Shown here: in pieces, positions 49,242 to 61,100 of the stretch
How positions within the stretch are numbered: the first letter of the stretch is position 1
How the letters are laid out: each line of letters begins with the position of its first letter
NCBI GenBank assembly: GCA_947652115.1
Contig: OX393569.1
Coordinates: 13,457,151 to 13,521,150, forward strand
DNA from: Blastomussa wellsi
Taxonomy: Eukaryota; Cnidaria; Anthozoa; Scleractinia; Plerogyridae
Direction: 5' to 3'
Length of the DNA stretch: 64,000 nt
Translations under genes and position numbers: made by a program
The notes under the pieces: generated by a model
Seen by the model: only the letters and a program-made list of their open reading frames with translations
Databases searched by the model: none
What the model was told of the DNA's origin: nothing

Positions 49242-50029
49242 GCCTGCGATCATGCCCCCCTCTTCGCAGGTTTCGTTTCAAGAAGGCAGTTTTAATTACC
49301 AGTCCTACTCTGCCATTCCGCCACGTTCGGACTGAGTTAGATAGTAACCAAGTGCATGATGGGAAAGTATTGTCATAAGTGGAAAATTGTGTGGACGGTA
49401 TTGAGAATTTCGTAGCATCAAAAACTTGTTTCTTAGTACATGTTTCTACTGTCTAACTTTATTAATTCTTAAATCATTACAGTCAAAGTTCTTTTATATA
49501 CGAGGAGCTATCAGTAAAGTGTCTTCGCCTAGCTATTGAAAAAAGTGATCGATGCAGGCTTATTTTATGCAGTTCTCACTTTTTTTTAAATTTTCGATCT
49601 GCATCTCGAAAAAAATAATTTAGTTTACACCAGAAAACTTATTCACCGAGTATTTTTCTTGATTACTCTATAAACATGATTCTGAATGAATTACGTGTGA
49701 AAATGATGTTGCTCACACAGTTTTTTCCCTCGCCGATTGAATCGATCGTCACTTATCTTCCTTGATGTAACTGCAAATTCTCTCTAGTTCTGCAGAAGGG
49801 TCAAGAGAAGCGCGGGAGCCTCTATTACGCAGGATTTTATGAAAGGAAAGGAAATAGAAGCAGTCGCTTCCTCATGACTGTTTTGAAACCTTTCCCAAGT
49901 AAATGCCACAATCAATGAATTAGGTTTCCCCTCCGTTGTTTGAAATCGTCAACGCTACATGCGTTTTCTCTACGAAGATGTTGCTCTGAAAACTCATGGA
50001 ACACTACCAAGTGCGATCTTTCCTCAAGT
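49242..50029 (+). promoter_or_regulatory. Upstream region and 5' UTR of the ataxin-2 homologue
   Basis: About 0.8 kb lies between the foldback element and the ataxin-2 start codon. I see no repeat, TATA box or credible gene here. The promoter and 5' UTR should lie in it by position; the start site cannot be placed from sequence alone. Confidence 0.4.
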
Positions 50030-50076
50030 ATGAGTTTAACGAAAAATCGAAGCAAAGGTCGTGGAGGAAGCGGCAG
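50030..50076 (+). CDS. ATXN2: ATXN2 exon 1
   Basis: Encodes MSLTKNRSKGRGGSG plus two bases of an Arg codon, with donor gtagtt. The Arg/Gly-rich run resembles the segment just before the Lsm domain in vertebrate ataxin-2. The long vertebrate N-terminal extension is absent unless it is encoded farther upstream. Confidence 0.75.
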
Positions 50077-52144
50077 GTAGTTATTCTTGAAGTTGCACAA
50101 ACTTTTACGATTTGTTTTTATCCTTCTCTAATCTTTGTTACATAATCGGACAGTTACGTCTCGCTCGGTGAAGACAATTTTCTTTGGTGTTGAGTAACCG
50201 AGAATTAACTATTGGCTGTGATGCAATGTTTTGTGAAGCTTATAAACCGGCTCCTTTTTTTCGCAGTTTATACAAATGTTTGCTTGTTCGTGTAATGTAG
50301 TCTTCATGTGAAGGAACGATCAACGATTAAACTACTTTAATGATTTTTGCTTTCTTAGACGGTACGCCATCGTAATGTGAGCTTAAATGAAAGTAGCATG
50401 GAGTCACGACACATCGAATCTCGATCCTTAACTTCAATCAAACGTTTTTAGTACCTTTATGGTAACCGTTCGATTACACACGATTTCCCCTACACTCGAG
50501 CTTAAACATATAACATCGAGTAAAATAGTTTAAGGAATTGAGTGTTGAAAATGAAGAACTATGTTTAATATGCAAATACAACTGGAAATGTATCTGAATT
50601 CTATTCAGCTTATATCATACTCGTCTGTTAATTTATACTTAACTTGGGCGATCATGAAGTTGTTCTTCTCGCTCAACGCTATTATTTCCGGTTCTTTTTA
50701 TGTCACAGGTTATATATAATTTTAAAATGTCATAATATGTTCAAGACCAATAATTATTACATACTGTACAATGAATCAGGAGCTTTGCATTCTGTCATTA
50801 TTTTACTAACAGTCATTTTACCAAGAATGAACAAGCAGTGATGTTTGCATTCTTCGTTTGGTTTTCTTCAGGGGCCAGAGGAATTTTAGGCCAGGCTCCA
50901 GTGCAAGTCCACCTCCCCAATCAATTTTTGCCAGTGTGAGTATTGTCTATTACTAGTAATAACCAAAGGTTAGGCAGTGCGGGGGAAATCGATGTAAGGT
51001 GTTCAGCCTTATACCATTTCAGTGATAATTTATTATAATTTCTTGAAGAAAATTCTGATCAGTACTTTCATTTGAGTCAGTGTTTGGCACACACTGATAC
51101 TTGTTTTACTGGTAGAGTAGTTTTCAGTTATTTGAGGGGCTGATCCAGGAATTTTTGATAGGAAGGTCCAAACTTTTACTCATTTGAGTGATAATAAAAG
51201 ATCCTGTTGATGGGAGAATTTCATCATCAAAGAAGTTAGTAAAAACAAAAAATTCTGTTAGGAAAGGGGGGGGGGGGGGGGGTCCAGATCCCTCCAACTT
51301 TCCCCCTGATAACAAACAGCAGATTAATCAGCCAGCCAACAAAAACAGACATTGACTGTCCATAAAAAATTCAAGTTAGGGGTGATAAATAGCCTTTAAA
51401 TTTTATTCAAATTTCAGAGGTCTAGAAGTTTCAGTTTTTGAGCAGTTCCACATGTCTCACAGTCTCAATATCAATCTCAGTCTGGCAATCCCAAATCTCA
51501 AAATGTCACCATCTTGCAGAGAAAAATGCTAGTCTCGCTCTCCCTCTTGTACCATTTTTCCACTAAAGTCAATTCATGTAGTCTGCATGAAGCACAGTCT
51601 GGGTGAATGATACAGGATTGGTTTTGGTCTTATTTTCTCATTGGGGGAGAAAAATGTAAAAGATTTTTAAACCATTCATTAAGAATAGTAAAGGAAAACC
51701 AAAGCAATGCAAATTACTGTACTACTCAAGTGAAAAGCACACAAATTGTTTAAAGATACTGTGCTTAGATCTGTTGTAAAACTAAAACCAATCAGACCAG
51801 TCAGACTACCAGTAACCAACTGTTGTAAAATGAAACAACATTTTTCCTTTATAGCTGTTCAGTCCCTTGTTTTCCATTTTTCCATTCCTTTCTCCAGTGA
51901 CGCAGCAAATTGTATTCTGAACTGAACTGAAATTATAATTTGGTTTTATCAACTGGGTTGATAATGTCAATTGGCCACCGTAAAGAGATTCAAGAGCTGA
52001 CGTTTCGAGCATTAGCCCTTCGTCGGAGCGAATCCATTCGCTCCGACGAAGGGCTAACGCTCGAAACGTCAGCTCTTGAATCTCTTTACGGTGGCCAATT
52101 GACATTATCAACCCAGTTGATAAAACCAAATTATATTGTTATAC

Positions 52145-52189
<45 letters not shown>

Positions 52190-55100
52190 CTGAACTGAAA
52201 TTAGGCAACTAACCGCTTTGCCAGTGAGTTTTGGTTCAACCGGTTCAATTTGTCAAAGTGGACAAGTTCCAGATTGACTGGTTGGACCAAATAAAAAGTA
52301 ATGGGCCTTTTCATTTGACTTCCATATGAAATCTCTGAAACTTTTGGGTAGATTGAAAGCACCCCAGTAATTGCCTAAATCATTGGTTACTGGTTGTATG
52401 TTTCACATAATTTAACAAGAAATATTGGTTTTCAAATTCTGGTGTTTATTTTATTGTTTGCAGCTTGATGATGGGTTCAATGCCAGTGACATTTATTTAA
52501 ACAAGCTAATGGTTTATTATGTAACTAGTAACTTGGTAAGTACACCGTGTACTATTTACTTTTAGATATAATGAAGCAATAAGACAGTTAAGCCTGGTTT
52601 TCACTAGCGAGTCAGCTATAAGTGGAGTCGCAAGCATTATGATTGTCATGCACAAGAGAAAAAATGAACGTGTATGGGAGAAAAGGTTGGGGAGTAGACA
52701 AGTGTTTTTCAGGACCCAAGCACTGCCTGCCGCATGCAAGGCCAGTCGACGGCACTAGGTTAGTATCAGCGAGTGGCACGATGGGTGTGAGAAACAGCTG
52801 CTGGCAGCAGTGTGTCCTCATGCCAAGCTCACGGAGGGTAGATAAGTGAGGGGAAGTGGTCGTGGCCACAGTAGCTCACCCAAGCAAAATGACCCAGGCA
52901 TCGCTTCAGTATGGGACTGACTACCAATGTGGGGATTGGCTGCCAAAGTAGTGGTGTGATGTGGCGATACAAAGTATAAAGAAAATGCTTGCAGGGAAAG
53001 TACTAGAGAGAGTCAAGTGTGGGAAAGTCAATTGAGATAAACATTAAGTTTTGTTTATATGCAGGCAGAGCCATGAAAATCAAATGAACAGAGTTTTAAG
53101 CAGAGTTCCAATTCCACTTATACCCCTGTCACTTATGATCTAGTGAAAACTAGATTGCCAGAGTTGCAAGCAGAATGGAAGTACTTGGAGTTCCTGCTAG
53201 CAGTGTTATTGATTTATTCTTCCACTTCTGCTTGCAACTCTGACAATCTAGTTTTGGCTAGATTATAAGTGATGGAGTCATACAGTAAGTAGAATCGGAA
53301 GAAAATGGAAACACTATGATTGTTCCGTCTGCGATTCCGTTGTGCTTATAACTTTGCTAACAACTCTGATTTTCAATTTCACTAGGTCGCAACTGTTCTA
53401 ATGACCCCACTTACAACTTTGACTCTGTTGCTGGTGAAAACCAGGCTTAATAGGTGTAAGGTTTACTGGCCTTTTTGTGTGATCACATTTCGCAGTATAG
53501 TAGATTTCAGACTGAACTTTTGAGATGTTAATAAATCACAGTGCTTTTTGTCTCAACAAGGAGGGCTGGGGTGGCATAAAAGAGTAACTTGTTTGATTGG
53601 CTTAATGAATTTCTTTTTTTTAGAGAGGTGGCTGATTAGATGTTGGTAGCTTTATAGAGGATAATTTACAAAATCTTGATGTGCTTTTGTGTTATGTTTT
53701 GTGTTGTGTGTACCCCCAGAAAACTGATGCGAGAGCTGTCAAACATTTATCATCACTATTTGCCTAAACTAAAAATATAACTTTAACGTAAATCTACTAC
53801 ATGTAGATATATACTCTTACTTTTCCATAAGAAAAATATAAACATTACTGTATGTGAAGGAGCAAGAACATATTAGTTCAGTTTGTGTGGTGCTTGTAAA
53901 ACCTCTGCAAATAATGGGGTTGCAGACAAACTGGAAAATTTTGGTCTCCAGATTGTAAATTTTGGTTGCCAACTTATTTTATGTATAACTTACACAAAAA
54001 CACAATTTTATACGTTGCTTTGCATGCAAGAAAGTCACAACTGAAGAGCTAAAATGATTAGAACAGCGCAAGTAACAAAAGCTACCATTGTTCTCTGGTC
54101 CGAAGGTGATTGTTTTCTTCATACAGTCAAAGATCTCCTAACAGACACTCTCGTAAGCAAATAATGGGGTTACACACAAAAAGAAAAAAAAAATATTTTA
54201 ACAGGGTGAGACGGCACGTGTTGTGGTCCGAAATGGAGATATTTATGAGGGAGTTCTCACAGCTGTCTCCCCAAAGGTGAGAAATTACTTCACACACTAG
54301 TGTTTTTGTTTACCTTTATTTTACAACATCATAACTTCATAAAATTTCATAAGAGAGATTTAGCATACATGCAAGTCAACGTTTACATGTACATGTACAG
54401 TATGTGCTAATGAGCACCATTAAATGCTAATGAGAATGAACAGTAGAGAATCTTGTGTGATGAAAGTGGTAGGGTAGCAGCTCTCGTAAGCTTGTAATTC
54501 TACTGGCAGCAGTTGCTATTGTTTTAGGGGCTAGGGGCATTGTTCCTGTTGTTTGTTCTATTGTCCTCTCAATGCGTCGCAAGCCATTCATGTGAGACCT
54601 TACGAGAGCTGCTACCTCGCCCGATAAAAGAAACTGTCTTTAATATTCTAGTTTGTGTGCAGACCAGCATGCAATTGCACACTAGTGTTGTGGCATTTGG
54701 GACCAGAATTACACATTACACAGGCATGCAAGTGTTGAAGTGAGAGCAATCTCAATGACAAATATTTGCTGCTCATGCACTAAAGATAAAGATGCGGTGA
54801 AGCTAAGTTCATTTGATGCTCTCTGGTGTAGTGGGACATACCGGTTGTTTACCATTTACAGGGGGAAACCGGTTGGTCGACGGTTTGTGCAAATGGAAAG
54901 CAAAACTCCCCGATGGAAATTTCCGTTTGGGAATGGCGTGTACCATTTACAAAACAGACCCAACTTACCGAGAAAGCCAAGGGCGAGTTTGACAAATCGG
55001 CGTAGGGCCTGGAACTTGTGGCGAATGGCAAATGGTAAGCACATTTTCCGTTCGGAAATTCCGTTTGGGAATTTTGGACTACCTTTCAAGAAATCCCGTT

Positions 55101-58100
55101 TTCCCGAGAAAATTTCCGTTCGGGGAGACAAAATTAGTGTTTCCATTTACATTCCATCCGGAATTTCCGGATTTTTTTGGCAAATGGTAAACAACCACCG
55201 TATTTACTCATGTATTAATTGACCTTGTGTATAAGTTGACCCCCCCCCCCCCCCCAATTTTGGGGCCAAAAAGTAAGTTTTCTTCATTTATAGGTACAGA
55301 TTTTATTGGAAAACATACTGTATTTCTTAGAGTTATCGTTCAGGAACTATGGATGTATGAAACAATCACAGCAAGTTTCAATATGAAGTTAATATTCTTG
55401 TGTGTCCGCAATCGTTTTAACAACACATCTACGTGTGGGCTTTTTGTCCATAATTTTTAAAACAGGCTTACAAAATCAAACTCACTAATTCCAGACAAAC
55501 CTTTCTAACTTTGGAAGATGAAAAGCAGCTCTAGCAGGCAGGCAAAACACCAAAGAAGGTCAATTCAAAAAACGAAAGTGCCATGCTTGTTTGGAAAATT
55601 TGGTAACCAAGCTACAAAATCGGTCAAATATTGGTAACTGATGACTGCACATGCTTTCATCATGCCAGGTTACTAAGCAGGGAGTTCAAAGCGAGAAAGA
55701 TGTTTTTTCTGAGCAGATTGACGGCTATATTTCGCAGGAAATGACAGTTCTTTATTTAAAAATTGTGCCTGGGAGTATCTTCAACACTCAGGTCAACATA
55801 AAGATAAATTTTAACATTTCAACAAATGCGCAGAACGGCAAGGGCCGTTCGACTGACAGACGTGTTAATGTTGGTAACATAAATATTTTACATTGGATCA
55901 CAGATTTTCAAAGCCAAAATCACCAAGGTTGTTTTGTAAGAATTACCGGTATCCGTTATAATTATTATCCTTGTTTCTTGTTATTGGTAAATTTTTGCTT
56001 GGGTTCTCTATCTGGCTTGTGATTTACATGGTTTAATAACTCGTGCTCGCAATGACAGGGAATAATGGAGCTTTATTTATAACTGAGCGTAGAAAATGAC
56101 CAAGTGCTGAAAAAGTCAGCTGCAACCTTCACTTTCACATACCTAAACTCGAGCGCCGGACTGTAAAAAAATGTTGAATACAGGGCTCGAAATTAACTTT
56201 TTCATTCAGGAGCCAGCTGGCGACTAACGGGAAAATTTTGGTCGCCAGATCGTAAATTTTGGTTGCCAACTTATTTTATGTATAACTTACACAAGAACAT
56301 GATTTTATACGTTACTTTGCATGCAAGGAAAGTGACAACTGAAGAGCTGAAATGATTAGAAACAGCACGAGTAACAAAAGCTAAGTAGCTTTGTCCTCTG
56401 GTCCGAAGGTGATCGTTTTCTTCATACAGTCAAAGATCTCTCCTAACGGACACTCTCGTAAGCGGACAGCTCTACGTACAGCCGCCTTGACAAAACCCTG
56501 TTTGAACTCTAGCTCGTTCAAACTCTGTATTTACACATTCCTGTAAACAGCCAGTTCAAGTTGCGGACACCTCTTCTGCTTCCCGATATAGTGAGTAGGG
56601 GGGACCAGACCCCTCTGCTAACATTTTACTTTGTTCCCGAGAGTGTCCACTTACGGGAGTTTCAACTTGTCACTGTATTTATTTTAAATCAAAATGGAGC
56701 GAAGGAAATAAACACAGGTCCTTTCGTTTTTTCCCTTTGCTACTTCTTCAACACACAGTTCTTCGTTTTCAACTTGCTTTCCTCTACGCCTTTCGCTGCC
56801 AACAAAAAACACCATCCTTGGACCAGGCACATTGCCCGAACCAGTCCCCGACCAGTTTTGGAAGAAGCCGCACTGAAACAGTATTGCATTCCGTAAACGC
56901 AATGTCGACATTTCAAAGGACATTCAATTTTTATGATTTTCTTGCAATATATAGACATTATTTTGGTGGGGACAGAACGGTGAGTTGTATATTAGCTACC
57001 AGATAAAGGTAACATTTAAAAGCTACAGAAACAGGCAGCCATATAAAAAGATTTATATATCGCTTTTGTGTTGGTTTGTCAATATCCATCACTCAGTTGT
57101 CAGCATTCAGCGATCAGACCAATCGGCACATGCTATCAGATTCTGGTATCATGGATCAGCGGCATCAAACGAATGTTCACAGGCTCCCAAAGGTTTTCCT
57201 TCTCCCCAGGCCATGCTCGGCTCTTCGGAAGCCTGTTTGCAGGCTGCTTACATGTAGTTCCCAATCGTTCCAAAAGTAACACATGCACTGTACTGTTAAA
57301 ACTTGCACAATAATAAGGTGCACCATTTCAACTAAAATCTTTGGTCAAAATTGAGGGTGCAACTTATCTGCTAGAACATTTTGTCTTGCTTCCATCAGAC
57401 TGAAGTATTTTTTGTTGTTATGTCATTTAGCTAACATTCAATGGTGGGCATTCTGTCATGACTTGTAGACTAAAATCCATGCAGCTCCTTAGAAAGCAGG
57501 ACAATGTAGGACAGTGGCTGAGCAAAATTTGCCAGTGTCTAATTAAATACATGTACCCTGTAGTCAGACAGAATGTCTGGATAATTTTTCACGCCTTCTC
57601 ATGCAAACGCCAATGTGTTGCATTGACAACATTTTTTTGAGAAATTATTCTGTAATATGAAGTCTGACATCAGTACTGTTTTGTTTGATAAAAATGGTGA
57701 CTCAATCTGACACATGTCCTTTCATGGGAGAAGAAATTATTATTATTTGCAGCCCTGAAAAGGGACATGTTTTCAGCTTCTTACATTGTGTATTACTTTC
57801 TGATGAGTGTTATACAAGGGAAGCTGACTTCTTCCAATCTTACTAAAAAGCCCTGTGTATTGCTAACCCCAAATGTATTGTAGGACCACGAGGTAACTTG
57901 TATTAATAATAATATTATCTTTGTTTTAGTTTGATTGTACGTTAGGCGAGGCTCATCTTGTTCAACAAAGGAAAAGCAATGGCCTTATTATTGAGGTACA
58001 GTATAATAGTAATTATAATCCATCAAATATTTTTTCATGTGCGTGATTGGCCTAAACACATTAAATCTGTGGAATATCTGAGAATATTCCCAAGCAATAT

Positions 58101-61100
58101 TCCTCAGTTTTTCCCCAATTTTGAGATTTGCATGCATGTTCGTACGTTCAGTTTTTGTCCCGAGTTAGTTTTTGCAAGTTTGAATAGAACTGCACATTTT
58201 AAGCAGGATGAAAATTGGTGCGCCTCATTGAAAAATATTTGAAGGGTAATAAACATAGTAGCCTCCATTTGCTTGGACATTTGGCAACAAATTTCATGTT
58301 GTCTCTTTTAGGACGAGCGAATTGTGCCAAGCAGAGAGAGACTTATTAGCACTCTCTTGATTGCACTTAAAGATATTGTGAGTGTGAACATCACTAAGAT
58401 CGAAGAGACAGAGGTTGCATCTTCAACTGGTAAGGCCTGTGGCAGCTTAAGTTTGCTTATAATGACACTATTAAATCAAAGTGTTTATAATGTTTTAATT
58501 TTGGCAAACAAGAGTGCGAGCATTGGTCAGCGCAATGCAGAATGCCCCTTTTGCCTTGTTTGTATGTCAAACCACTGAGAACTCCAATAACAGCTATTGT
58601 ACCACGACATTTGCATGCTTTTTGCTGTACTGTAGATACATGTAGGTTGCAAGGAAACGTTGCCTTCTATAATTTGACCTTTAGTGAGAGAAATTTCTAT
58701 GTAGCAATGGAACATGCACGATGTGTTCTTTACTTAGCTTAGCTTATTTAATACAAGTTTTTCTTCTGATGTTGGGGATAATGGTATAATATTGATGATA
58801 AGTGTTGATTCCACAGATCCCTTTACTGATGAGGCCATCACTGCCACACAAAAGCACACGAACGGGCAAGCATTGGAGCGTCCTCTCCAGGTGTAGATTG
58901 CTGTACCTCTAGATAATCCTTAATTACATGATTGTATAATGTTTGTTGTAAAAATAATCTTTTATAATGAAATATAGGTATTGTTTCTCAGTTACACAAA
59001 GCAATTGTTATTGTATCAAATGTTAGGTTTTCACAAACCAGTGTATGGCCATAAACATTTCAGGCCCATTGCACACAAGGTCAAGTATTGGTCAAGTTCC
59101 TTTTTGTGCCCACTTTTTCAATGAGCAAGTGTCCTTGCAAGCCATCTGCCAAGTGAATTTTGATTTTACAACAAAAAACGTTAACTTACATGTACACAGT
59201 CAGTCAGACATGTTACTGCCTTCAGACAAGCTGAAATTCAATGTTTTGTATGCCTGGCTCTTGTTTTCTATTTGCAGAAGTGGATTCCACAGGACGAAGA
59301 GCTTAACTTAGGAGGAGGGTTGGAGGACAATGTGAAAGTGGTAAATAACTTAACAGTAAACTCATGCCCTATAGAAAAATCTCTTCTGTTGGTGACTCTT
59401 TTCCCTGAAAGTCAATGAAGATGTAGTGTATTGTGCTTAAGACTTAGTTTACGATGTAGAGATTTAAGTATTGAGTTAAGTCACAAATAATCATTAAGGC
59501 TTTTTCACATAATTATATTTTTGTGAAAGTTGTACTGAAAAAACTTAAATACACTGTACACTTTGTTTTTAAGTAATTCCCCAAAAGACTGCTGTTTGTC
59601 TTGACTTTTTATTTTGCTTTTATTAAAAACCAGCAATTGAATGGTACCTGCTCTTTTGGCCATGCATGGTTGATTTCACCAGACATTTCTTAACTTAGGT
59701 CATTGATCATGTTTAAAACATCCAAAATGGCCACTGTGTAGAGTGGTTCTATTTCTCCTTACTTCCTGATGCTTGGCAACTTTTGTTTGTGTGGAATCCT
59801 CCTTAAAACACTGGTCACTGTTGTTAATTTATTTTTACCAACTGACATCAAAGAGGATTGGTTACATCTGAATCATTTGAGCTTAAAGAATACAGCTGTA
59901 TTTTGAGTTTGAGAGAGGAAATCTAACAGTTCATTGGGTAGCAATTGTGGATTAAACTGAGTTTGTTGGTGAAAGTTACATTCAGCGTCAGGGCCAGCTG
60001 ATAGTGACTTGATCATTTAAGAGTCAATGAGCTCCTCATTTAGTGAACTTGTGTTATGGCTGTAAGTTGTTTTGTCATGGGGCAAAAACTTGGCCAGTTT
60101 GCAAGCAGCGATGTAGAAGTTGAAGTAGATGTTAAGGTATTTTTTCTCCTTAGAAAAATAGTGTGATTCCATTTATCAAGTTACATAACCTATCATTTTA
60201 TTTTCTACATTGAATGTACAATAATATGCATCAATTTACTTCCTTTAAAGCACCTTACCTGTGTTAATATTATACTATCATAGAATAATATACGATTGTA
60301 TGCAATGTACTTGCTTCTAAAATTATACCACCCATGCTTCTTTTAAAATCCCATTTGTGTAGTTTATGATTCATTGTGGATCCAATGAAATAATATTTTC
60401 TATCGCTTGGTTGTAGAATGGTTGGTCAGCTGATGAGATGTTCAAAACCAATGAAGAGAAATTTGGTGTCACTTCAACATACAGTGACGATCTGTTACAA
60501 TACACGTTAGTGGAATGTTTCAATCTGCTGTTTTGCTATAAGTATTTTATACCTCTAGTTTCCTAGTGTTGAACTGAATCATGTTAGAACAACCACACGA
60601 GACACTAAAGGACTGATGTTTATCCAGTCCAAATTGAGTTACTTTTTGGTGACAATTGATTGTTTTTGGATGAGAGTGCCATAAAATTGGATACTATTCC
60701 CTTTGTGTATTATTGGTTAACCAACTGAGTGCTCTATCTTGTCTACTGGTTGGCTGTTTATCAAGTGAATAGGGTAGCAAACCTCATGAATATTTACAAA
60801 TAGTTACTCTTTACTACTGATAAAACATCTTGGATTAACTCCTGGCCACAAGTAGTTCAATTTCACAATAGTGCGAGAATCCAGGTGTAACAGGCATGGT
60901 AGCCTTATGGTTAGTGTGATAGACTATAGGTCGCACAGTCCAAGCCTCAGCTAGGGTACTGCTTTATGTTGTTGGGCAAGACAGAATTAATGCTGGGGTT
61001 AACCATACAATTGGCCAGCATTCCATCCAGGGGGGTGGGGGGGGGGGGGGAGTAGGAATACTAGTCGTTGCTTCATGCTACGGAAACTGGGATAAGCTAC

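Noticed and set aside
54740..55222. 160-codon + strand frame in intron 4
   Set aside because: Most of it lies inside a MITE with 15-bp termini, and it sits within an ataxin-2 intron.
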